DNA from: Sphingomonadales bacterium UBA1936
Lineage (GTDB): Bacteria > Pseudomonadota > Alphaproteobacteria > Sphingomonadales > Sphingomonadaceae
Length of the DNA: 6,689 bases
Reading direction: 5' to 3'
Assembly (NCBI GenBank): GCA_002336985.1
Contig: DDFE01000047.1
Coordinates: 1 to 6,689 of the forward strand
A program made the position numbers and the translations under genes. The first letter of the stretch is position 1. The number at the start of each line of letters is the position of its first letter. Below the pieces are notes generated by a model. The model was not told the DNA's origin. It worked only from the letters and a program-made list of their open reading frames with translations, and did no database searches. Positions 1 through 6,689 of the stretch are shown in pieces.

Positions 1-281
1 CGAAGGGGCTGGTCCTCAATCGCTACGGACTACAGCGCCAGCGGCCCGTTGCCGAACCAGTGCGCAAGTTGCGCATGCGGTTGGCCAACGACCGCAACAT
101 CGTGACGATGCACACCAGCCAGGATGGCGGCCGCAGCTGGACGAAGTTCGACGTCCAGATGGAAGTGTCCGGGTATCATCACAATGTCGCGGGCGATTTC
201 CTGAGCCTGCGCCCCGCGCTTTACGCGGCCGGCGCGGGCAATGTCCGCTTTTCCGATTTCACCTATAAAGCACTGCCATGA
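1..281 (+). CDS. GH43-type xylan 1,4-beta-xylosidase, C-terminal fragment (5' end outside window)
   Basis: This is the last 92 codons of a gene that begins before the window; the frame is open from position 3 and stops at 279-281 (TGA). The visible part matches the C-terminal concanavalin-A-like beta-sandwich found behind the five-bladed catalytic propeller of many GH43 beta-xylosidases. The diagnostic stretch is a G-Y-H-H-N motif, then F-L-S-L-R-P-A-L-Y-A-A-G, a G-x-V-R-F-x-D-F-x-Y pair of strands and the terminal A-L-P. The catalytic domain is not visible, so substrate (xylo-oligosaccharide or arabinoxylan) is inferred from the family. The last base pairs overlap the next start codon (ATGA), which implies translational coupling with the downstream esterase. 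Assignment rests on recognised sequence pattern, not on a search. A GTG or ATG inside this fragment should not be taken as a true start. Confidence 0.8.
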   Translation, partial: KGLVLNRYGLQRQRPVAEPVRKLRMRLANDRNIVTMHTSQDGGRSWTKFDVQMEVSGYHHNVAGDFLSLRPALYAAGAGNVRFSDFTYKALP

Positions 282-1267
282 CGATCGACCGCCGCACGCT
301 GATATCGGCCGCACTGGCCGCGGGCCTGTCGACGCATGCGGCGGCACAGACCGCGCCGCCGGCGAAGGGCGGTGCCCTGCCCCCAGGATTGCCGCAACCG
401 GCGGAGACGATCGACCTGTGGCCGAAGGGCGCACCGGGCATGCCCAAGGAGCCGCTCGTCGAAACGGTCGACGAGCGCAGCACCGACCCGCAGCTGAACG
501 ACCGTGCGGTTTACGGCATCACGCGCCCGCGCATGGCGGTGTTCCGGCCCGATGTCCCGAACGGTGCGGCGATCCTCATCACGCCGGGCGGCGGTTACAA
601 ATGGGTGGTCGTCGACAAGGAGGGGTATGAACTGGGCAGGTGGCTGTCGGCGCGCGGGTTCACCGTTTTCGTGCTCTTCTATCGCCTGCCGGGCGAGGGC
701 TGGGCGGCCGGACCCGACGTCGCCCTGTCAGATGCCCAGCGTGCGATGCGCCTGATCCGCCACAATGCCCGCCGCTACGGCGTCGATCCGCTGCGCGTCG
801 CGGCGATGGGGTTTTCCGCGGGCGGGCATGTCTGTGCAGACCTGGTCGCGCGCTTCGTGCATGCGACCTACACCGGCGTCGATGCCGCCGACACATTGTC
901 GGCACGGCCGTTCTGCGCGGCGCCGATCTATCCCGTGGTGTCCATGTCGCCGCCCAACGCGCATGCCGGGTCGCGCAAATTGCTGATCGGGGACGACGCC
1001 CGGCTGGAGGCGGCACATTCGCCCCACCGCAATATCGCCGCCGACAGCCCGCCGTGCTTCATCGTGCATGCGGAAGACGACGATGTCGTGCCCGTCGCCA
1101 ACAGCCTGATGTTGCGCGACGCCCTGAAAGCGCGGAATATCCCGGTCGAAAGTCATTTCTTCGCCAATGGCGGTCACGGGTTCGGGTTACGCAAGGCGGT
1201 CGGCAAGCCCGCCGGAGTGTGGCCCGACCTGTTCATCGCGTGGGCGCGCAGCATCGCGCTGGTATAG
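278..1267 (+). CDS. Secreted alpha/beta-hydrolase, acetyl-xylan-esterase-like
   Basis: This 329-residue serine hydrolase probably removes acetyl or other ester groups from hemicellulose fragments outside the cytoplasm. Residues 1-24 look like a signal peptide: an Arg-Arg pair at 5-6 in D-R-R-T-L-I, a short hydrophobic stretch and an A-A-A-Q cleavage region near 23-24; the twin arginine makes Tat export plausible but Sec is not excluded. The fold markers follow in order: a P-G-G-G-Y oxyanion-hole segment at 103-107, the nucleophile elbow G-F-S-A-G-G with Ser180, the acid loop H-A-E-D-D-D-V-V-P with probable catalytic Asp268, and G-G-H-G-F-G with His300. All triad residues are present. The ATG at 278 overlaps the upstream stop by 4 bases, there is no convincing Shine-Dalgarno, and this is the only start that keeps the signal peptide. 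The neighbouring beta-xylosidase supports a xylan role. The exact substrate is inferred; related sequences are often labelled only alpha/beta hydrolase or endo-xylanase-associated esterase. Confidence 0.85.
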   Translation: MTIDRRTLISAALAAGLSTHAAAQTAPPAKGGALPPGLPQPAETIDLWPKGAPGMPKEPLVETVDERSTDPQLNDRAVYGITRPRMAVFRPDVPNGAAILITPGGGYKWVVVDKEGYELGRWLSARGFTVFVLFYRLPGEGWAAGPDVALSDAQRAMRLIRHNARRYGVDPLRVAAMGFSAGGHVCADLVARFVHATYTGVDAADTLSARPFCAAPIYPVVSMSPPNAHAGSRKLLIGDDARLEAAHSPHRNIAADSPPCFIVHAEDDDVVPVANSLMLRDALKARNIPVESHFFANGGHGFGLRKAVGKPAGVWPDLFIAWARSIALV

Positions 1268-1275
1268 TATCCCGC

Positions 1276-1286
1276 AGGTAAAAGGG
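1276..1286 (+). promoter_or_regulatory. Ribosome binding site for the GTG start of the altronate dehydratase
   Basis: A purine-rich AGG followed by AAAGGG ends 5 bases before the GTG at 1292. It lies in the 24-base gap after the esterase stop. It supports GTG 1292 as the start, since no ATG in this frame lies close by and the protein family begins here. No separate promoter is recognisable in the gap. Confidence 0.55.
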
Positions 1287-1291
1287 TAATC

Positions 1292-2773
1292 GTGAACGAC
1301 ATATTCCAGGTTGATGGCGCCGACGATGTCGCGACCGCGCTGCGCGATCTGGCGGCGGGCGATACGGTCATGCTGGCGGACGGGCCCGTCGCAATAGCGG
1401 CGGACATTCCGCGCGGGCACAAGGTCGCGGTGCGCGCTGTGCCCGCCGGGGCCGCCGTGCACAAATACGGCTGGCCGTTCGGCGTCGCGACGCGGGACAT
1501 CGCGCCGGGCGATCATGTCCATATCCATAATGTCGGGACGCAGCTGGGCATGGATGCGACGTCGCTGAAGGGGCGGTCGCACGCGGAAGAACGCGGCAGC
1601 CACGACGGGACATTCCTCGGCTACCGGCGCCAGGACGGACGCGTCGGCACGCGGAACGAGGTGTGGATTCTGTGCACGGTCGGCTGCGTCGCCAATACCG
1701 CGCGTCGGATCGCCGAGGCTGCGACGCGCCGCTTCATGGGACAAGTCGATGGCGTGTTCGCCTTTCCCCATCCGTTCGGCTGTTCGCAGCTGGGCGACGA
1801 TTTGGACGGGACACGGCGCATCCTCGCCAGCCTTGCCGCCCATCCCAATGCCGGGGGCGTCCTGATCGTGGGCCTGGGGTGCGAGAGCAACCAGCTCGAC
1901 CGGCTGCTCGCGGAGGTAGGCGCCGCGGATCCGGCCCGTATGCGATCGTTCGCGGCGCAAATGGTGGATGACGAGGTAGAAGCGGGGGCGGAGGCTGTCG
2001 GGGAACTGGTGGCCGCCATGGCCGCCGACCGCCGGACGCCATGCCCGCTGTCCGACCTGGTCGTGGGCCTGAAATGCGGGGGATCGGACGGGTTTTCGGG
2101 GATCACCGCCAACCCGCTGGTCGGCCATGTCGCCGATGCCGTGACGGGCGCGGGCGGGACCGCCATCCTGACGGAGATTCCGGAGATATTCGGGGCCGAA
2201 CACCTGCTGATGGCGAATGCCCGGACGCCGGAGATCGCGGGGCGGATCGGCACGCTCGTCGCCCGGTTCAAGGCGTATTTCGCCGCCAACGGGGAACCGG
2301 TTTCGGAAAACCCGTCCCCGGGAAACATCGCCGGCGGCATCACCACGCTGGAGGAAAAATCGCTGGGCGCGGTGCAAAAGGCGGGGCACGCGCCCGTCGC
2401 CGACGTCATCGATTATGGACAGCGGGCCGCACGAAAGGGGCTGACCCTGCTGGAGGCGCCCGGGAACGACGCCGTCTCCTCGACCGCACTCGCGGCGGCC
2501 GGGGCCACGGTCATCCTGTTCACCACGGGCCGCGGCACGCCGCTGGGGTTCCCGGTGCCGACGCTGAAGCTGGCGTCGAATTCCACGCTCGCGGACCAGA
2601 AGAAGCGCTGGATCGACTTCAACGCGGGCGGCGTCCTCGAAGGTGAAACGATGGATCAGGCGCGTGAGCGGCTACTGGCGCTGGTGATCGCAACGGCAAG
2701 CGGCGAGGCGACCCGCAGCGAGCAGAACGGGGAACGCGAAATCGCCATCTGGAAGCGGGGCGTGACATTGTAG
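1292..2773 (+). CDS. uxaA: Altronate dehydratase (UxaA/GarD family)
   Basis: This 493-residue cytoplasmic enzyme belongs to the metal-dependent UxaA/GarD sugar-acid dehydratases; E. coli UxaA is about the same length (495). UxaA converts D-altronate to 2-keto-3-deoxy-D-gluconate in galacturonate breakdown. Residues about 1-95 form the SAF-like N-terminal domain, with H-K-Y-G-W-P-F-G at 57-64 and G-D-H-V-H-I-H-N at 73-80. The main catalytic domain opens with G-Y-R-R-Q-D-G-R-V-G-T-R-N at 110-122. Further conserved blocks are F-P-H-P-F-G-C-S-Q at 158-166, G-L-G-C-E-S-N at 194-200, L-K-C-G-G-S-D-G-F-S-G at 260-270, T-E-I-P-E-I-F-G-A-E at 294-303, S-E-N-P-S-P-G-N at 338-345 and T-T-G-R-G-T-P-L-G-F-P at 411-421. 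The cysteines and histidines typical of the family are retained. It sits 24 bases behind the esterase in the same direction. Paralogous dehydratases act on other aldonates or galactarate, so substrate is confident at family level only. Confidence 0.92.
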   Translation: MNDIFQVDGADDVATALRDLAAGDTVMLADGPVAIAADIPRGHKVAVRAVPAGAAVHKYGWPFGVATRDIAPGDHVHIHNVGTQLGMDATSLKGRSHAEERGSHDGTFLGYRRQDGRVGTRNEVWILCTVGCVANTARRIAEAATRRFMGQVDGVFAFPHPFGCSQLGDDLDGTRRILASLAAHPNAGGVLIVGLGCESNQLDRLLAEVGAADPARMRSFAAQMVDDEVEAGAEAVGELVAAMAADRRTPCPLSDLVVGLKCGGSDGFSGITANPLVGHVADAVTGAGGTAILTEIPEIFGAEHLLMANARTPEIAGRIGTLVARFKAYFAANGEPVSENPSPGNIAGGITTLEEKSLGAVQKAGHAPVADVIDYGQRAARKGLTLLEAPGNDAVSSTALAAAGATVILFTTGRGTPLGFPVPTLKLASNSTLADQKKRWIDFNAGGVLEGETMDQARERLLALVIATASGEATRSEQNGEREIAIWKRGVTL

Positions 2774-2816
2774 GCGGTTGGTTCGTGTCTGGATCGGGCT
2801 GCATCGTGTGGAGAGA

Positions 2817-2835
2817 AGTTCACATCGAGTTCACA
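2817..2835. repeat. Short direct repeat AGTTCACA, two copies 11 bases apart
   Basis: The octamer AGTTCACA occurs at 2817-2824 and again at 2828-2835, a start-to-start distance of 11 bases, about one helical turn. It lies in the 118-base gap between the convergent altronate dehydratase and receptor genes, just left of the terminator hairpin. No function is evident, and chance is a reasonable explanation. Confidence 0.4.
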
Positions 2836-2837
2836 GC

Positions 2838-2880
2838 AAAAAGGGGTGGTTCCGCAGCGGAACCACCCCCATCGATTTTG
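2838..2880. terminator. Rho-independent terminator between convergent genes, probably bidirectional
   Basis: A perfect 11-bp stem pairs 2843-2853 (GGGGTGGTTCC) with 2859-2869 around the 5-base loop GCAGC. Left of it is AAAAA at 2838-2842, which reads as a U-tract immediately after the hairpin on the minus strand, so it is well formed as the terminator of the receptor gene whose stop codon is at 2892-2894. On the plus strand the hairpin is followed by CATCGATTTT at 2870-2879, a poorer U-tract that may still serve the altronate dehydratase operon. Confidence 0.85.
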
Positions 2881-2891
2881 CTAAATGGCAG

Positions 2892-5693
2892 CTACCACTT
2901 CGCGCGAAGCGTGGCTGTTATTGAACGCGGGGCACCATACCAGTAGCCATTGCTCGTTCCGATACCGACAGTCTGGTAATAGGTCTTATCGAGGATGTTC
3001 TCAAGATTGATTGCCAGCGACCATTTGTCGGAAAAGCGATAGTCTATCCGGCCTGACACTATGGCGTAACCATCAACCGTGAAGCTGTATGGCGCGCTTC
3101 CGGACACGGCTTGCCCGTTAATAACCTTGCTCGGGCAGGTTCCCGCACCGGTTGTCGGGTTCGTGACGATGAAATCGGGCTTGCATGCCGACCCTGACTG
3201 GAAAGCGGAAGATTGGCCGTTGACGCCGCCCGACAGGGTCAAGCCAGCCAGCGTGCCGTTCAGACCACCCGCGCCGAAGTCATAGCTGGTCCAGAGTTTG
3301 TAACTATGCTCCGGCTGAATGGATACGTAGGGCAAACCGTCACTGGAACCAAACGAACTGCCCTCTTGCCGAGTTTCGTTGAAGGTGTAGCCCGCTGCCA
3401 CCTGCCATCCGGGCATGATCTCTCCGGTAGCCTCGAAGTCAATACCTCTGCTGGTAAAGGTCCGGTCGGGATTGCTCTTGTAGCAGCAAAGGATATTGGG
3501 GGTTACCCGCCCATTGGGAACCCGCCGGCCATTGCTGGCGACGAAATAATAATTGATGCCGTTGGCAATATCTGCCGGGGTCACGTTGGAATCGATTACG
3601 CCATCCTCCGTGGCAAATCCTTTCTGACGGATGCTGAAGGCGGATAGGGAGAGATTGAGGCGGCCGTCATGCGCCGCCCATTTCAGGCCAGCCTCCCAGT
3701 TCGATCCCGTGACTGGATCGACCGGGTTCAAATCCCCGTTGAAGTAACTGGCTTGGCTCTGATAAATGTCAGTATAGCCGATCCACGCGTTGAGCTGCGC
3801 GGTCACGTCATAGGTCAGCGTGATGGCCGGGGGCCAGCTGATATCCGTGTCGCCAAAATGCTGACTGCTAGGACCAAAGGCATCGCCGATCTGGCGTCCC
3901 ACACAATTGGTCGCGGCTGGCGTTCCTGTTATAGGAATAGACGTGCATAAGGAGTCGGAGGCCTGATTGTACTCATAGCGACTCCAGCGCAATCCGGTGA
4001 CCAGATGCAGCCGGTCGAAGGCGGTCAGTCGCAGATTGGCATAAACAACAGCCTGAACCTGACCATTTTCCCGGTAGCGTTGATTCGGCAGTGGATTGCG
4101 TGGCTCGGTGTAGCGCGGATCATTGGGATTAAATGCGAAGACGTCTATTGGCGGGCTGGTAAGACGGATGCTGCCAACCGGGCATCCTGTTGCGGTGCTG
4201 CAATAGACCGGACCGCCCACATAGGGTTGATAGGGTGCTGCAGAATTGCCGCTGATCATGGGGCTATAATTGGTCAATCCACCGCCATCGCTATCAACCC
4301 GGTTAGCGCCGATTGTGACCTCCTGACGCTGCCCGAAAACATTGAATGCGCCAGTTATGGTGGCTTCCGCTGAGAATTGCCTGGTGCTATAATCGTTATA
4401 GATGCCGGACAAGCGCGGCCCGGCTGAGATATCCGAAGGCAGTGCCAAGTCGTTTACAGCACCCGTACTGAAACCAACCTTTCGTGTGCTACTTTGACGA
4501 TTATAGGTAAGGTTGAGTTTGAATATCCATTCTGAGCCGATCTTCTGCTCGACGCCGCCGAAGAACTCAGTCGTCTCGAAGTTCCAGCGATTCCAGGGAA
4601 ACATAAGCGAGGTCGAACGCGGCAGTTTCAGATCCCCGCCGCTTAAATAGCGCGGCAGGCCACTCTGCCATGGCATGCTGTCCTGACGTGTATAGTTCAT
4701 GCCGGCGTTGATTAATGTGGTCGGAGTAACATCAAGTTCGGCGATGCCATAGATCAGCGCCTTGCTGTCTTTCGCTGTGTCGTAGAAATAGTGATTGTTC
4801 TGATACGTCATGACCAAGCGACCGCGCAGCTTGCCGTCGAGTGCCAGCGGCGAGGTCGCATCCGCCACCACCCGGTAAGTGCTCCAGCTTCCGGCCTGCG
4901 CCTCGAGGCCGAACTGGGCATGATCGAGCGGCTTCTTGCGGACGAGGTTCACCGTCCCGCCCGGATCGCCGTAGCCGTTGAACGTTCCAGACGCGCCACG
5001 CAGCAGTTCGACATGATCGTAGATCGACATGTCGATCTGCGGAAAAAAGCCGAGAGTGCCAAGATTATACGAACCCGTCACCAGAGGTGCTCCGCCATCG
5101 ACCTGGATGGACTGAATCGCGAAACCACGCGAGTAAAAGGTGTTTTCGAGGCTCGTCGTACCCTGTACGAGTGTGATCCCCGGCAACTGCTTCAGCGCGG
5201 TCGTGAAGTCGGTCACATTCTGCTGTTCGAGCCGCTCGCTGGTCAGCACCGAGATCGACTGCGGCACATCCTTCAGCGCCTGCGGCACCTTGCTGCCGAT
5301 CGTCAGTGCGCCGGAGGTGAAGCTCTTCGTTCCCTCGGTCGCCGTGATATCGCGCGAGCCGTTCGTCCCGTTCACGCCCGCCGCTTGCCCGGCACCCCCG
5401 AAATATGGCGAGCCCGTCGCGCCCTCAACGCGGACCGCGCCCGTCACGCGCTCGCCATCGGCGCTCGTGGTGCCGCTCGCTGAATAGATAGTGACCGTCT
5501 GGTTGTCGGAGATCGAAAACGCGAGGCCGGTACCCGACAGCAATATGGTCAGCGCCGGCCGTGGCTCGGTGCTGACTGCCGAGGGCACTTTCGAACTTGA
5601 CGCTGCAATCATGGACGGTGCGACGTTGTGCGCGGGTGCCGTTGCCGGGGTTTCGACGACACGTAATCCGGTTTGCCTGGCTCGGGCCGTCAT
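2892..5693 (-). pseudogene. TonB-dependent siderophore receptor, 5'-truncated
   Basis: The gene encodes an outer-membrane receptor for ferric siderophore uptake driven by TonB. The open frame has 933 codons from an ATG at 5693, but recognisable homology starts only near codon 47 (about 5555). Residues 47-70 are the tail of an STN domain (A-L-T-I-L-L-S-G-T-G-L then T-V-T-I-Y), the part that in FecA-like receptors signals to a FecR anti-sigma factor. A linker leads to N-G-S-R-D-I-T-A-T-E-G at 111-121, the probable TonB-box region. The plug follows, with D-V-P-Q-S-I-S-V-L-T at 142-151, S-R-G-F at 188-191, V-E-L-L-R-G at 228-233 and G-G-T-V-N-L-V at 245-251. The barrel is uninterrupted and ends N-I-L-D-K-T-Y-Y...A-P-R-S...R-A-K-W, with the usual terminal aromatic residue. 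Codons 1-46 are antisense of the asparaginase and show no signal peptide, so export to the outer membrane is not expected. No promoter is visible. The barrel is GC-poorer than the plug. The only alternative to a pseudogene is an assembly join. Confidence 0.85.
5491..5693. other. Truncation junction of two head-to-head genes, breakpoint near 5547-5556
   Basis: Left of about 5556 the minus strand encodes the STN tail of the receptor. Right of about 5548 the plus strand encodes asparaginase sequence beginning A-G-R-G-S-V-L-T. Beyond those points each frame runs on only as antisense of the other gene: the plus frame back to a GTG at 5491 behind a TAG at 5485, and the minus frame out to an ATG at 5693. 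There is no intergenic space, promoter or ribosome binding site for either gene. A 6-base inverted pair, GGCCGG at 5525-5530 and CCGGCC at 5555-5560, brackets the breakpoint; no insertion sequence end or long repeat is seen. Confidence 0.75.
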
Positions 5694-6276
5694 GGACCAT
5701 GGCGACCATGTGATGCTTGCCGGCGAAGGTGCCGAAACCCTTGGTCGTGCCCAAGGCCTTGAGAGTGCAGGGCAAGCCTATTTCGAAACGGTCGAACGGC
5801 GCGATCAGCTAAACAGGCTTCGCGGGGCAGGCAATAATTCGGCATTCGATTCCGAGGTTAAATATGGGACGGTCGGTGCCGTTGCACGCGATGGTGCAGG
5901 GCATGTGGCCGCCGCGACGTCGACGGGCGGCCTCACGGGCAAGCGCCCCGGCCGGATCGGTGACAGCCCTGTTATTGGTGCAGGAACCTACGCGGACGAC
6001 CGCTCGGGCGCCGTTTCGGCGACGGGATCGGGCGAACATTATATCCGCACAGGCGCCGCAGCAGCGATTTGTTCGCGGATCAGATATTTGGATGAGTCCG
6101 GCCTGCAGGCGGCGGATGCCGTTCAGAAGGAAGTGTTCGCTCTTGGGGGGCGAGGCGGTGTCATTGTTGTGACGGAGACCGGAGAAGGCGTCTGGTCGTT
6201 CAACACATCCGGAATGTATCGCGGACGTCTGAGTGAAGGCGGAACGCCCTATGTTGCGATCTACGACGACGAGTGA
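5545..6276 (+). pseudogene. Isoaspartyl peptidase / L-asparaginase (Ntn-hydrolase type), 5'-truncated
   Basis: The family cleaves beta-aspartyl dipeptides and L-asparagine after self-cleavage into alpha and beta subunits. Counting from ATG 5545, 243 codons remain, against 321 in E. coli IaaA. The catalytic beta subunit looks complete: nucleophile Thr109 in G-T-V-G-A-V, Thr127 in A-T-S-T-G-G, Arg137 and Asp140 in P-G-R-I-G-D-S-P, and Thr160-Gly161 in S-A-T-G-S-G; these line up with E. coli Thr179, Thr197, Arg207, Asp210 and Thr230-Gly231 at constant spacing. The alpha subunit is cut off: homology begins at A-G-R-G-S-V-L-T-A-E-G-T, so about 66 residues including the conserved I-H-G-G-A-G strand are missing, and Ser3 stands where E. 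coli has Asn67 of the sodium-binding loop. No Shine-Dalgarno precedes ATG 5545 or the in-frame GTG 5491. It is most likely non-functional, although the remaining frame has no internal stop, suggesting a recent event. It converges with the transporter gene 3 bases downstream. Confidence 0.85.
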
Positions 6277-6279
6277 AGT

Positions 6280-6689
6280 CTAGAGACGGCCTTCGCGGCT
6301 GGGTTCGGGCATCAGTATGGCGGTCAGGAAGGCGGTGGCGGCTGCGGCGGCGACGTACCAGTAGAATAGGCTTTCCTGGCCCATTTGCTTGCACAGCAGC
6401 GCGACATATTCAGCCGTTCCGCCGAAGATCGCTGCGGCGACGCTGTGGGCGAACCCGACGCCGAGTGCCCTGACATGGGAGGGAAACAGTTCGGCTTTGA
6501 ACAGGCCGCTGACCGACGTGTAGAAGCTGAGGATCAGCAACGCCGTGACGACGAGTACGAATGCTTCGAGTTGCGACGCGCCCGATGCGTCCAGTTGCGT
6601 CAGGATCGGGACGGCGCCGACCGTCATCAACCCAGAAAAGATCAGCAGGCAGGTGCGCCGCCCGATCGTGTCGGACAGCCGACCGATGA
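6280..6689 (-). CDS. MFS transporter, MHS family, KgtP-like, C-terminal part (5' end outside window)
   Basis: This is the final 135-odd codons of an inner-membrane secondary transporter; the stop is TAG at 6282-6280 on the minus strand and the frame runs off the right edge. It opens with I-G-R-L-S-D-T-I-G-R-R, the second copy of the MFS motif between helices 8 and 9. Four hydrophobic helices (9-12) follow. Helix 10-11 carries S-F-Y-T-S-V-S-G, K-A-E-L-F-P and V-R-A-L-G-V-G, then I-F-G-G-T-A-E-Y-V-A-L and F-Y-W-Y-V, which closely resemble E. coli KgtP, the 2-oxoglutarate:proton symporter. The metabolite:H+ symporter (MHS) subfamily is clear, but the substrate (2-oxoglutarate, citrate, another organic acid) cannot be fixed from this half. 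It is convergent with the asparaginase remnant with a 3-base gap, leaving no room for a terminator between the stops. Confidence 0.88.
   Translation of the reverse strand, partial: IGRLSDTIGRRTCLLIFSGLMTVGAVPILTQLDASGASQLEAFVLVVTALLILSFYTSVSGLFKAELFPSHVRALGVGFAHSVAAAIFGGTAEYVALLCKQMGQESLFYWYVAAAAATAFLTAILMPEPSREGRL

Noticed and set aside
30..434. 134-codon minus-strand frame across the xylosidase/esterase boundary
   Set aside because: It is antisense to two recognised genes and has Pro/Arg/Ala-rich composition typical of shadow frames.
640..1281. 213-codon open frame on the plus strand overlapping the esterase
   Set aside because: It is an out-of-frame shadow, extremely Arg-rich, while the other frame holds a full catalytic triad.
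1187..2389. 400-codon open frame on the minus strand
   Set aside because: It lies wholly opposite the altronate dehydratase, shows no recognisable domain, and is expected from high GC at third codon positions.
2041..2646. 201-codon plus-strand frame inside the altronate dehydratase gene
   Set aside because: It is an alternative frame of a strongly conserved enzyme and has shadow-type Gly/Arg-rich composition.
2774..2891. Small gene or RNA in the gap between convergent genes
   Set aside because: The only structure is the terminator hairpin and a short repeat; no start codon with a ribosome binding site or promoter was seen.
4791..5483. 230-codon open frame on the plus strand
   Set aside because: It is antisense to the conserved plug and early barrel of the receptor, and its protein is Arg-rich without any recognised motif.
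5491..5544. GTG 5491 as the true start of the asparaginase, adding 18 residues
   Set aside because: Those residues are antisense of the receptor STN region, do not resemble the family N-terminus, and no ribosome binding site precedes the codon.
5400..5700. Insertion sequence or integration site at the receptor/asparaginase junction
   Set aside because: No transposase, terminal inverted repeats of useful length, target duplication or tRNA end is visible; only a 6-base inverted pair.

Overview
The window looks like chromosome from a GC-rich alphaproteobacterium, most likely a sphingomonad. That placement is inferred from high GC, a siderophore-type TonB receptor ending in Trp, and a secreted xylan-type glycosidase/esterase pair; no rRNA or marker gene is present to confirm it. 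Nearly all of it is coding. I see no tRNA, rRNA, CRISPR array, insertion sequence or phage gene.

Positions 1-2773, plus strand: a compact sugar-catabolism operon. It holds the 3' end of a GH43-type beta-xylosidase, a secreted alpha/beta-hydrolase (acetyl-xylan-esterase-like) coupled to it by an ATGA overlap, and an altronate dehydratase of the UxaA family 24 bases further on. Together they suggest removal of side groups and xylose units from hemicellulose, and feeding of released hexuronate into the 2-keto-3-deoxygluconate route. A strong hairpin terminator at 2838-2880 separates this operon from the convergent gene to its right.

Positions 2892-6276: two outward-facing, head-to-head gene remnants. 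On the minus strand is a TonB-dependent siderophore receptor with intact barrel and plug. On the plus strand is an isoaspartyl peptidase / type III (Ntn) L-asparaginase with an intact catalytic beta subunit. Both lack their 5' ends, and their recognisable homologies meet within roughly 10 bases near 5547-5556. The receptor has no signal peptide and only the tail of its STN signalling domain. The asparaginase lacks about 66 N-terminal residues. Each open reading frame continues only as antisense sequence of the other gene. The simplest reading is one deletion (or a rearrangement or assembly join) that removed the shared upstream region, its promoters and both gene starts. The receptor barrel is also clearly lower in GC than its plug and the neighbouring genes.

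Positions 6280-6689, minus strand: the C-terminal third of a KgtP-like MFS (MHS family) transporter, convergent with the asparaginase remnant and separated from it by 3 bases.

I found no convincing new multi-gene system. The most notable feature is the double-truncation junction at about 5550.
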